Of a DNA stretch of 64,000 nt, positions 53,853 to 62,565 are shown one piece after another (the stretch's first letter is position 1; the number at the start of each line of letters is the position of its first letter). Both the position numbers and the translations under genes were made by a program. Source of the DNA: Methanobrevibacter ruminantium (GTDB lineage Archaea > Methanobacteriota > Methanobacteria > Methanobacteriales > Methanobacteriaceae); assembly GCA_004553595.1 (NCBI GenBank), contig SFKZ01000001.1, positions 186,001 through 250,000 on the forward strand, read 5' to 3'. The notes beneath the pieces are model-generated. The model worked only from the letters and a program-made list of their open reading frames with translations, ran no database searches and was not told the origin of the DNA.

Positions 53853-53895
53853 CCCAGCTTTTCCGCTCCTTCGGAGCGCAAAACCTGGACCAAAA
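53853..53895 (+). repeat. 3' hairpin element, copy 4
   Basis: It directly abuts the cdc6 stop: CCCAGC, TTTTC, CGCTCC-TTC-GGAGCG, CAAAAC, CTGG, ACCAAAA, then TTTTT. It is identical over nearly its full length to the element after the histone gene. The shared CTGGGAGTA motif follows at about 53908-53916. Confidence 0.8.
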
Positions 53896-53968
53896 TTTTT
53901 ACCCCAACTGGGAGTAAAAAATCTTTTTTTCTTTTTTTAACCATTTTTCTTCATGTTTTTATTTTATT

Positions 53969-55045
53969 TTATCTATAACCTGCTTTTAATACAAAGTTCA
54001 CATCCTGTACTCTAAAGTAGTCATAATTCAACCCATCATTGGATATTAAAACATCTGTCATGTTCTTTGGAATGGCTACTAAAACTGTTTTAAAATCATT
54101 AGCTCTATTTTTAGGAACATTAAAGTGTATTGAATAGATTTCATCAGATGAATTTTCCAAATCTTCCAAAAAGAACGGATTTAAGTCAATGACTTCCTGA
54201 TTTAATATTTCCTTATTTTCCTTTGTTCTATTTAGACTCTCAAAAATCCAGTAAGTGCCAGTGTCTTTAACAGATTCATCGCTTATCAGATAATACTCAT
54301 ACTCATCTAAAGATTCCTTATATACTCTAAAGCTTTTACATACCCAAAGAGATCTTCCATCATTTGAATGATTAGTTAAATTAGGATTAGTGTCATGATT
54401 ACAAAACATATCTTTATTGTAATCATCTCCGAACAGCTCAAAATCATTGAAATTGTACACTACAAAGTTGGAATAGAAATCACATTTCACTGTTCTATTC
54501 ACTGTTACAATGTTATTATCATTGACATTATCATTCTCATTATCAAAATCATATCCCATCTCTATAGGCCTTATTTGACTGTTTAAAGGATAAATAACCA
54601 TTGAACTCATGACACTATCATTAAACAGATTCCTATCTACAAGCGAATCGTAATTGTTTTTTATCTTAATCAGCTTATTATAGGAAATCGCATTTGACAT
54701 TATCATTTCATCACTTGCACTTTCATCAAAAAACTCACCATTCTCCACATTTTTATTCTTTATTGCAAGTCCTGGAATGATATTTTTTGACACGATTCCA
54801 TTTTTCAATCCTTCATCATCTTCCCAATTTTCAGGATTTCCAGGATTATTCAATAGATAATCAGATGACTCAATAGCAATAGCTTCAAGAGATGAAATTT
54901 CCTCTTCACTTAAGATTTTTTCATTCAGCCCATCACTTAAATTGGCCACCACTCCTATTATGAAAATAAGAAGTATGATAGACAGAAGCAGTTCACTGGA
55001 GTACAATAGGCCGTATTGGTCTTTTATTAAATTCTTCATCAACAT
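53969..55045 (-). CDS. pilin-like N-terminal-anchored surface protein
   Basis: The 358 residues have a short basic leader (MLMKNLIKDQYG) followed by a hydrophobic helix (LLYSSELLLSIILLIFIIGVV). This layout, with a charged leader, Gly, then S-x-E and a hydrophobic run, resembles class III (EppA-processed) prepilin signals, which is tentative. The rest is a large extracytoplasmic domain rich in Asn, Asp and Tyr. It lies five bases after a similar gene, so the two form an operon. Minor pilin or scaffold is a guess. Confidence 0.6.
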   Translation of the reverse strand: MLMKNLIKDQYGLLYSSELLLSIILLIFIIGVVANLSDGLNEKILSEEEISSLEAIAIESSDYLLNNPGNPENWEDDEGLKNGIVSKNIIPGLAIKNKNVENGEFFDESASDEMIMSNAISYNKLIKIKNNYDSLVDRNLFNDSVMSSMVIYPLNSQIRPIEMGYDFDNENDNVNDNNIVTVNRTVKCDFYSNFVVYNFNDFELFGDDYNKDMFCNHDTNPNLTNHSNDGRSLWVCKSFRVYKESLDEYEYYLISDESVKDTGTYWIFESLNRTKENKEILNQEVIDLNPFFLEDLENSSDEIYSIHFNVPKNRANDFKTVLVAIPKNMTDVLISNDGLNYDYFRVQDVNFVLKAGYR

Positions 55046-55050
55046 AACCC

Positions 55051-56091
55051 CTAGAATCCACTCATTCCATACTTGACCTTATGGCCATGAGAGTCAAGAT
55101 AGAGAATCTCATTCAATCCATTTTCAGTATTGTAGATGACTTCAACTCCAGAATAGATATCATCGCTGAATATTACATGGTCTGATCCACATGCTGACAC
55201 ACGGCCAGATTCATTTGTTTTTTGAGGATTTATAAATGTTTCAAAACCATAATGCTCGCATCCGCTTTTTCCTTCAAGCCTGCATAGATAACATGCTCCA
55301 TCTCTGCTTTCATGATAATATCCATTGTCCCTGCAGTTTTTCATGATCTTTCCTTGGTCATCTCCATGATGCTTGTAAGGGTCATATGGACATTTCCTTA
55401 TAATCAGTGGAGAGTTGGCATCAATATAAAAAGAGTAGTTTTCAACACCTTTTGACCTTAAGAATTCAGACAATGAATTACCATAATTGTAGAAGCTCTC
55501 ATTGTATGAAAGGCCATGATAATCTTTCAAATAAAGAATAGGAACAGGATCCTTTAAACCAATGAAGTCAACATCAGATGACACGATTTTTTCAAATGAG
55601 TAATCTCCTTTTACACTTAAGATGTGAGTCTTGAATTTATATGAGAAGGGATTTGATGTATTTTCAATAGCTATTAGTGATGAATTGATTTGGATACCGT
55701 AGTTTTCATAGTATTCCTGGTTTTTTGCACTTAGCTTTCCATCAACTATTTCCTTCAAATCGCTTTTGGAGTCTAAAGATGGCCTTTTGTCTTTTATAAT
55801 CTCCTCACTTAAGTCTTCCAATGATTCATGTTCAATAAGTGGAAGGTTTCTTATGTAGTCATTTACAATATATTGAAAGTTATTGGATGAAACAATCTCT
55901 CCATTTTCCCTTTCCTGATTAATTGCAACATTTAAAATGATTATCGACAATAGTAAAAAGCCGATTAGAATCAGGCTTGTGAGGATGATTGAAAAATTTC
56001 CCTTCTCATCATTCAACAATTCTTTTCTTGTAGAATCATTTCTATACTTTTTATCCTTTTCATATTCGTTATTTTTATTATTAATCTTCAT
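55051..56091 (-). CDS. pilin-like anchored protein with cysteine cluster
   Basis: The 346 residues have a charged leader ending NDEKG followed by NFSIILTSLILIGFLLLSII, again prepilin-like. The outer domain contains six or more Cys between about 240 and 300 (KCPYDPYKHH, KNCRDNG, ACYLCRLEGKSGCEHYG), which suggests metal binding or disulfides. It is the first gene of a two-gene operon with 53969. I recognise no family with confidence. Confidence 0.6.
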   Translation of the reverse strand: MKINNKNNEYEKDKKYRNDSTRKELLNDEKGNFSIILTSLILIGFLLLSIIILNVAINQERENGEIVSSNNFQYIVNDYIRNLPLIEHESLEDLSEEIIKDKRPSLDSKSDLKEIVDGKLSAKNQEYYENYGIQINSSLIAIENTSNPFSYKFKTHILSVKGDYSFEKIVSSDVDFIGLKDPVPILYLKDYHGLSYNESFYNYGNSLSEFLRSKGVENYSFYIDANSPLIIRKCPYDPYKHHGDDQGKIMKNCRDNGYYHESRDGACYLCRLEGKSGCEHYGFETFINPQKTNESGRVSACGSDHVIFSDDIYSGVEVIYNTENGLNEILYLDSHGHKVKYGMSGF

Positions 56092-56419
56092 TAATTGGTT
56101 TATATTTAAAAATAATATTTAAATCTTTCTCAATTTTAATTTTAATCTTTTTAAATCATTATAATTTAATAAAAAGAGTGTAAATTACTTTTTAATTATA
56201 AGTTTTCACTTTTGTTATAGTTTAATTATTTAAGAAACTTATTTTGGTAAAGAATAGCCATTTAACTTAAAACTTTATTATAGATGAATTATAAATAAAA
56301 TAATATTATAAGTAAAGATAATATTTATTAACTAAAAAATTAATAAATATTTAAAAACTACTAAAAAAATCAAAGAATTTAATCATTTTTATCATGCTTA
56401 TTATATTAGGAGGAATTTA
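56092..56419. other. divergent intergenic region
   Basis: AT-rich promoter DNA with several TATA-like tracts (for example TTATAAATAAAATAATATTATAAG near 56287). AGGAGGAA just before 56420 is a strong ribosome binding site. No gene or repeat was seen. Confidence 0.4.
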
Positions 56420-56818
56420 ATGTCTGATACTGTAAGAACCTGGCGTCATATCCAACAAAGATATAACCTTGTTGGATCCAAATGTACTACTTGTGGTCAA
56501 GTGTTTTTCCCACAAAGAGTAATCTGTCCTGATTGTAGAAGAAAAGGAAACATTGAAGATATCCAATTTTCAGGAAAAGGAAAAATATTTACTTATTCTG
56601 TAATTAGAACACCTACTTCTGACTTCAAGAAAATAGCTCCTTATGCTGTAGCTATCATTGAACTTGAAGAAGGTGCTAAAGTAACTGCACAAATCGTTGA
56701 CGCAGATGTTGATGATATTCAAATTGGAGACCCTGTAGAAATGGTCTTTAGAAAAATCCGTGAAGACGGCCCTGATGGTGTAATTTCATACGGATTCAAG
56801 TTTAAAATTGTAAAATAA
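56420..56818 (+). CDS. zinc-ribbon/OB-fold DUF35 protein
   Basis: The 132 residues have a rubredoxin-like zinc ribbon (KCTTCGQVFFPQRVICPDC, four Cys) followed by an OB fold (GKIFTYSVIRTPTSDFKKIAPYAV). DUF35 proteins join acetoacetyl-CoA thiolase and HMG-CoA synthase in archaea to pass the acyl-CoA along the mevalonate route to isoprenoid lipids. The two enzymes are not beside it here. A strong AGGAGG precedes the ATG. Confidence 0.88.
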   Translation: MSDTVRTWRHIQQRYNLVGSKCTTCGQVFFPQRVICPDCRRKGNIEDIQFSGKGKIFTYSVIRTPTSDFKKIAPYAVAIIELEEGAKVTAQIVDADVDDIQIGDPVEMVFRKIREDGPDGVISYGFKFKIVK

Positions 56819-56989
56819 TTCAATTTTTTTTAAATAGCTTTTTAGCTATTTATTTTTTTATAAACCATTAGTAATACTTTTTTTTAAATTTTTATTAAAA
56901 GTAATACATTTTTTATTTAGTTAAATTAAGATTAAGATTAAAATTAATTATTATGTGTTTAAAGATATTTGTAAAATTATGTGATTATT

Positions 56990-57952
56990 ATGAGTTATGA
57001 AGATACTGCTGTATTGTTATTGAGCCATGGAAGTACTCTTCCCTATGCAGAAGAAGTTTTTAAAAATATATGCGCTAAATTTAAGGAAGCGACAGAATTT
57101 GATGCTGAAGTAGGATACATGAAAGTTGCAAAGCCAAATTTGCCACAGGCAATAAAGATTTTAAAAGAACGCAATCCTGACTTAAAACGCATTATAGCCA
57201 CTCCAGTATTTTTAGCTGCTGGAATTCACACTAACATTGACATACCAATCATTCTTGGCCTTGAGCCTAAGGAAACAGATCCAAGACAGCCTGATGGAAT
57301 CTATCCTGAAGGACATTACTTATACGGCCTTGAAGAGGTTGATTTCGATGGAGAATTAGAATTATTAGGTCCTATAGGTCCTAATCCAAAGCTATTGAAA
57401 ATAATCAACAATAAAATAAGCGGTGCACTTGAAGAATCCAAGCTTGATGCAGATGCAAAAACCGGAGTTTTATTGGTGGTGCACGGAAGCAGATTGAATT
57501 ACAGTAAGGAATTTATCACAGACTTATTCGGACAATTTGAAGCTCAAACCGATTATCCATGTGACTTTGGATTCATGGAACTTGTAGACCCTAACATCCC
57601 TACTTCAATCAACAAGCTTGTAAGCGAAAACGAAGTGGACAGATTGGTTGTTGTACCTGTATTCATTGCTCCTGGAGCACACACTACAAGGGACATTCCA
57701 ACAATTTTAGGATTCATTGAAGATGATGGAACTGGCCATCACCATCATCATGACCATGGACATTCTCACTCTCATGACCATGAACACTCACATGATCACG
57801 GCCATAGTCATTCTCATGGACATCATCACCATCATCATGGCCATGATGACGTGAAAATGGAATTTGATGGGGAAATATTATACCCAGACCCAATCTGTGA
57901 TGATGATATTTTAATCGAAATCCTTGAAGACATGGTTAAAGATGCTCTTTAG
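56990..57952 (+). CDS. cbiX: sirohydrochlorin cobaltochelatase, two-domain CbiX with His-rich insert
   Basis: CbiX inserts cobalt (or nickel, as CfbA for F430) into sirohydrochlorin. The 320 residues hold two CbiX units: one with LLLSHGSTLPYAEEVF and AGIHTNIDIP, the other with LVVHGSRLNYSKEF and APGAHTTRDIPTILG. This contrasts with the short 130-residue archaeal CbiXS homodimer. Between the second unit and the C terminus is a stretch of about 38 residues made almost only of His, Asp, Gly and Ser (about 249-287), likely a metal store or delivery loop. Start ATG 56990 lies after GTGATT. Confidence 0.9.
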   Translation: MSYEDTAVLLLSHGSTLPYAEEVFKNICAKFKEATEFDAEVGYMKVAKPNLPQAIKILKERNPDLKRIIATPVFLAAGIHTNIDIPIILGLEPKETDPRQPDGIYPEGHYLYGLEEVDFDGELELLGPIGPNPKLLKIINNKISGALEESKLDADAKTGVLLVVHGSRLNYSKEFITDLFGQFEAQTDYPCDFGFMELVDPNIPTSINKLVSENEVDRLVVVPVFIAPGAHTTRDIPTILGFIEDDGTGHHHHHDHGHSHSHDHEHSHDHGHSHSHGHHHHHHGHDDVKMEFDGEILYPDPICDDDILIEILEDMVKDAL

Positions 57953-58078
57953 ATAGATTCTTTAATCTTCTTCTTTTTTCTTTTTTTCACAACACTTTAG
58001 TAAAATTATTATCCTTCTTTTTTTAAACATTATAATAGATGATTTTCAATTTTTTTAAAAATGTTTTAGAGGTGTCTT

Positions 58079-58546
58079 ATGCATATGAAGTTTATGGATG
58101 AAGCAATCAAGGAGGCCGAAATATCATTGTCAGAAGGTGGAATACCTATCGGCGCTGTCCTTGTAAAGGATAATGAAATAATTTCCAGAGGCCATAATAG
58201 ACTTATTCAAAACAATTCTGTGATTCTTCATGGTGAAATGGATGCAATTGAAAATGCAAAGGGCCTCAATTATGAGGATTATAGGAAATGCACTCTCTAT
58301 ACAACACTTTCCCCGTGTCCAATGTGTTCAGGAGCGGTAATCCTATACAATATTCCAAAAGTTGTTATAGGCGACAATACAACCCTGATGGGAGCTGAAA
58401 ATCTATTGAAGGACAATGATGTTGAGATAATAGTTTTAAACGATTCAAGATGCAAGGAGCTATTTGAAAGGTTTGTAAGCGAAAACCCAGGAGTTTGGGA
58501 GCATGAGCTTGCAAGGGTAGGAAGCACTACAGAGCTAAAGAAATGA
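58079..58546 (+). CDS. cytosine deaminase-like zinc deaminase
   Basis: The 155 residues carry the deaminase motifs ILHGEMDAIENA (about 56-67: H and catalytic E) and TLSPCPMCSGAVILY (about 83-97: both zinc Cys). The C-terminal part (VVIGDNTTLMGAENLL, CKELFERFVSENPGVWEHE) is closer to yeast Fcy1 cytosine deaminase than to tRNA TadA. It would salvage cytosine to uracil. A GNAT gene follows after 9 bp. The TadA-type alternative is less likely. Confidence 0.8.
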   Translation: MHMKFMDEAIKEAEISLSEGGIPIGAVLVKDNEIISRGHNRLIQNNSVILHGEMDAIENAKGLNYEDYRKCTLYTTLSPCPMCSGAVILYNIPKVVIGDNTTLMGAENLLKDNDVEIIVLNDSRCKELFERFVSENPGVWEHELARVGSTTELKK

Positions 58547-58555
58547 TGTGATAAT

Positions 58556-59017
58556 ATGGAATCAGTCATTACAAACGAAAAGGATGAAAGGTTCATTGAG
58601 CTTACAAGGCAGTTGGACAATGAATACTTTTTCAAGCTTGGGGATGTGGTTGAAAGATATTTGGACTACAATGCATTGACAGATCCTCATATTGTGATTC
58701 TTGCCTTGAATTGGGGAAAGCCGATTGCTTGTGCTAGCTTTAGATTGATTGACAAGGATACAATTGAAATCAGAAGGGTCTATGTCAAGAAGAGATACAG
58801 AAGAAAAGGGATTGCATATAAGCTTATAAAGCAGCTTGAAAAATTGGCAATGGAAGAGAATTTCAAGTATTCAGTTATCGAAACAGGCAAGGACAATGAG
58901 GCAGCAATCAATCTATATAGAAAACTGGATTATGAAATAGTAGATAATTTCGGCATCTTTGAAGGAGACGATTTGTGCATATGCATGAAAAAACAGTTCA
59001 AATCCATGATTTTCTAA
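58556..59017 (+). CDS. GNAT family N-acetyltransferase
   Basis: The 153 residues have the GNAT core: ASFRLIDKDTIEIRRVYVKK, the acetyl-CoA loop RYRRKGIAYKLIKQLE (about 84-99), and a terminal ETGKDNEAAINLYRKLDYE. The acceptor substrate is unknown. It starts 9 bp after the deaminase stop, so the two genes are co-transcribed. Confidence 0.85.
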   Translation: MESVITNEKDERFIELTRQLDNEYFFKLGDVVERYLDYNALTDPHIVILALNWGKPIACASFRLIDKDTIEIRRVYVKKRYRRKGIAYKLIKQLEKLAMEENFKYSVIETGKDNEAAINLYRKLDYEIVDNFGIFEGDDLCICMKKQFKSMIF

Positions 59018-59105
59018 TTTAATCCTATCTAAGACTATTTTTCTTTTTTTTAATTATTTTTCATTTGAGAATATTTTTTATATTAAAAAAATCAAATAAT
59101 TTCAT

Positions 59106-60233
59106 ATGAAATCAAGCCAAATCAAAGTCTCTGAAATTGGTGAGAAAGGCCTTATTGAAAGAATCATAGAGAAATCCAGAACATGTTCCTCTTGCGGATT
59201 TGACACCAACATTGATCTTTCCAGTTTCGCCACATCAATTGGAGACGATTCTGCACTTACAAACGTTGATATGGATGACAATAGCTATTTGGTCACTTCT
59301 ACAGATATGCTGATTCAATCAAGCCACTTCCCAAAAGGCATGACTTATTTTCAGATGGGATACAAATCAGTAGTGGTTAATGTAAGCGATCTTTCCAGCA
59401 TGGGTGCAGATAATATTGGATTCCTATTGAACATAGCTATTCCAAAGGATATGCTGCTTGATGACTTTGACGATTTGATTTGTGGAGTCATCAGGGCCTG
59501 TGACAATTACGACATTCCACTCATAGGCGGTGACACCAACGAGGCAAATGAGATAATAATTTCAGGAACAGCCATTGGCCAGGTTGACAAGGACAAGGCC
59601 TTGATGAAATATGGATTTGAAGAGGGTGATCTTGTTTGCATAAGCGATGAATTGGGATACGCTGCACTTGGATTTGAATTGCTGGCCCTTAAGGAAAAAG
59701 ACCCTGATCTCTATCAGGAAAAGATAGAAAAGATTAAGGAAATAGACTCAACAATAATTGATTTGGCTCTTCTAAAGGCATTGAAGCCAGAGGCAAAATA
59801 TGATGAAGGCCATATTCTAAGAGACTGCAACACACTAGACAATAAAGTTTCTGCAACAGACATTACAGATGGCCTTGCAAGCGAGTTTTATGAAATATTG
59901 AATTCAGATAAGAAGTATTCCAATCTTAATGACAGCAGTTCATCAAATTCCTATACTAAAGGAATAAGAATCTATGAGGAAAAGCTTCCTGTAGAGGATG
60001 AATTCAAGGAAATAGCTAACATATTAAATTTAAGTTATCTTGACCTGTTCCTCCATGTAGGAGAGGATTTTGAATTCCTATTCACAATAAATGAAGAAAT
60101 AAAAGATCAATTGTCAGCAGAAATGAATTATTATGTTATAGGTGAAATCACTGACAATAATACAGTTGAAATAGTACTCTCAAATGGTCAAATTGAAAAA
60201 ATAAGCTCAAGAGGTTATCAACATCTCAAATAA
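59106..60233 (+). CDS. thiL: thiamine-monophosphate kinase
   Basis: ThiL phosphorylates thiamine monophosphate to the active diphosphate. The 375 residues show the PurM/ThiL fold: IGDDSALTNVD near residue 46, TSTDMLIQSSHF, VVNVSDLSSMGA, LIGGDTNEA and SATDITDGLASE. Two short segments (a CSSCGFDTNIDL stretch near 24-35 and an Asn/Ser-rich one near 275) lengthen it beyond the usual 310-330. The ATG has little or no leader. AmrS follows after 32 bp. Confidence 0.9.
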   Translation: MKSSQIKVSEIGEKGLIERIIEKSRTCSSCGFDTNIDLSSFATSIGDDSALTNVDMDDNSYLVTSTDMLIQSSHFPKGMTYFQMGYKSVVVNVSDLSSMGADNIGFLLNIAIPKDMLLDDFDDLICGVIRACDNYDIPLIGGDTNEANEIIISGTAIGQVDKDKALMKYGFEEGDLVCISDELGYAALGFELLALKEKDPDLYQEKIEKIKEIDSTIIDLALLKALKPEAKYDEGHILRDCNTLDNKVSATDITDGLASEFYEILNSDKKYSNLNDSSSSNSYTKGIRIYEEKLPVEDEFKEIANILNLSYLDLFLHVGEDFEFLFTINEEIKDQLSAEMNYYVIGEITDNNTVEIVLSNGQIEKISSRGYQHLK

Positions 60234-60265
60234 GCAACAATGAACTCATTTTTTCAGGTGTTTTT

Positions 60266-61291
60266 ATGATGAAGGAATCCAGCTTTTACACTAAACTATA
60301 TGAAGGGAATTCATCACAAGAAAAAGCAGTCCAATGCAATCTTTGCGGAAGGATGTGCAAGATAGTCAATGAAGGTTTGGGATTCTGCAAGACACAAAAA
60401 AACATTGATGGAAAATTGTTTTCAATCAACTATCAAAGAATCGCTTCATACCACATTGATCCCATTGAAAAGAAGCCCCTTTATCATTTTCTTCCTGGTT
60501 CTTCAACATACTCTATAGGTGGTTTTGGGTGTAATTTCTCATGTTTGAACTGCCAGAACTATATGCTTTCAATGAATTCTTTCAATGAATTCAACTCAAC
60601 TAAAATACTGCCAGAAACCATCGTTAAAAATGCCATTAATGATAATTGCCTATCGATTTCTTGGACCTATAATGAACCTACGCTATACTTTGACTTCGCC
60701 CGTGAAACCTCCTTGATTTCACATAGGGAAAATCTTAAAAATGTATATGTTTCAAATGGCTATATGAGTGAAGAATCCTTGAGGGAAACTTTAAATTTTA
60801 TTGATGCATTCAACATTGACTTGAAGTTCTTTGATGACAAGCTGTATAGGGAAATATGTGGAGGAAAATTGGATATTGTTCTGGACAATCTAAAAGCCAT
60901 TCATCAAAGCAAGTCTCATTTGGAAATAACCACCCTATTGATCAATGACTTGAACACTGATGAGGATCAAATCAGATTAATCTGCAATTTCATTATAGAG
61001 GAGTTGGGAGCAGATGTTCCCCTTCACTTTTCAAGATTCTTCCCGATGCATAAGATGAATGACAAAAGCCCAACAGATATTGACTATTTGATTAGGGCAA
61101 AGGAAATAGCTATTGACATGGGAGTGGAATATGTCTATTTGGGAAATATGCCAGTTGACAACAATACATACTGCCCTAACTGCGGTGAGCTATTGATAGC
61201 AAGAGAAAGGTATTGCAACAGTGATAAAAATAGAATAAGGGATGGGCATTGTATAAATTGTGGCCATAAACTGAATTTCGTTTTAAGATAG
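60266..61291 (+). CDS. amrS: AmmeMemoRadiSam system radical SAM enzyme
   Basis: The 341 residues begin with a small zinc or cluster motif (VQCNLCGRMCKIVNEGLGFC) and hold the radical SAM triad in GGFGCNFSCLNCQNY (about 86-100; Cys-x3-Cys-x2-Cys). EKKPLYHFLPG and SWTYNEPTLYFDF are family hallmarks, and a C-terminal zinc ribbon (CPNCGELL ... CINCG) closes it. The family is linked to the AmmeMemoRadiSam proteins, whose reaction is still unsettled. The other two members are not adjacent. Confidence 0.88.
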   Translation: MMKESSFYTKLYEGNSSQEKAVQCNLCGRMCKIVNEGLGFCKTQKNIDGKLFSINYQRIASYHIDPIEKKPLYHFLPGSSTYSIGGFGCNFSCLNCQNYMLSMNSFNEFNSTKILPETIVKNAINDNCLSISWTYNEPTLYFDFARETSLISHRENLKNVYVSNGYMSEESLRETLNFIDAFNIDLKFFDDKLYREICGGKLDIVLDNLKAIHQSKSHLEITTLLINDLNTDEDQIRLICNFIIEELGADVPLHFSRFFPMHKMNDKSPTDIDYLIRAKEIAIDMGVEYVYLGNMPVDNNTYCPNCGELLIARERYCNSDKNRIRDGHCINCGHKLNFVLR

Positions 61292-61299
61292 CCTTTTTC

Positions 61300-62443
61300 T
61301 CATGCACCTGATACCTTTTCAAGATAAGGTATTTTGCGCATGATCCAAATTATTCCCCAACTTGTAAACAGGACCAAAACTATCATCAGGGAAGACCATT
61401 TTATCGGGTTATGTTTCAATATGTCTATTGAACCAAACACTATGTCCTTATAGAATATGTAAACCAAGGGATGGACAAAATAAATTCCAAAACTGCATTT
61501 ACTTATGGAATTAATCAGCATGCCTAATTTTCCATTCTTAATTTTCATAAAGAGGGAATCCTCATCATCCTCATTGGCTTCTTCAAAATACCTGAAAGAC
61601 AGGAATATGCTTGATGAGAGTAATAGTGTTATAAAAGTAAAATAGTTTACACCTGAAATTTCATTTGATGCAATGCTTAAATTAGTCAAATCTATTAGGA
61701 AATAGATGAATGACAATATAAACAAAACTGAAGAAACCAAAAGCACTGTTTTGTTGCTGAGTTTTAGTTTACCTATATTCGTAAAGTCGGTCTTTGCCAA
61801 GTAGTAACCCAATATTCCATATCCTGCGAAAGATATATAATAATACACGAATGATTTGTAAGGACTTAAGTTGATTAAATCGAATGGTATGACAATTAAG
61901 CAGTATATGGTGAAAATGAGTACCAACAGATTGATTATTTTTTTCTTCTTTTCCTCTTCAAAAGGCTTCAATATCTTATTCATTATAAACAGGATTAGAT
62001 ATACAGTTAAAATCATCCATATGAACCAAAAGATACGCCCTTTTGGAATCCTTTGGTAAATCCTAATATTGATTTAATGATGTATTCCATTGAGAAGGAG
62101 TCAATCACGTTTGCATTAATGCCCAAATTAATCAGTATGTATGAGAAAAGGACCAGAACAATTGCCAAGAAGATATAGGGTATAAAGATTCTATTGAATT
62201 TCTTCTTTATGAAGTTTGATAAGGAATAATCTTTATTGACCAGCAAGGCACCACTTATCATAACAAAGATTGGGATGCAAAATTGCCTAAATTGATTTAA
62301 AGTTAACAAAAAGACCCAATCAAAATTATATATGGAAATTACATTAATTTTTGTGATGAAATTGGTAGTCATAGGCATGTTATAATCCCAAATATTGCCA
62401 AAGCTCTCAAAGCATCATAATAGAAAATCCTCTTTTTATTCAT
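61300..62443 (-). pseudogene. frameshifted acyltransferase 3 family membrane protein
   Basis: Three frames must be joined. ATG 62443 gives NKKRIFYYDALRALAIFGII, then a shift near 62375 continues as VFLLTLNQFRQFCIPIFVMI and SGALL. A second shift at CCAAAAGGGCG near 62035 continues as GRIFWFIWMILTVYLILFI down to 61300. Together these form one typical 10-span acyltransferase 3 (OafA/WecH-like) of about 380 residues, which acylates surface sugars. Both breaks lie near short homopolymers, so either gene decay or assembly error is possible. Confidence 0.82.
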
Positions 62444-62565
62444 ATTATTCCAAGGTGTCTTTGATTGTTATTTTTTATTGGTTGTTGTTCTACATATTTT
62501 TTTCTTTTTTTTACATTTATTTTATTTGTTTTTTCATTTTTTTAGGATTTTTTTCTTTTTTTACA

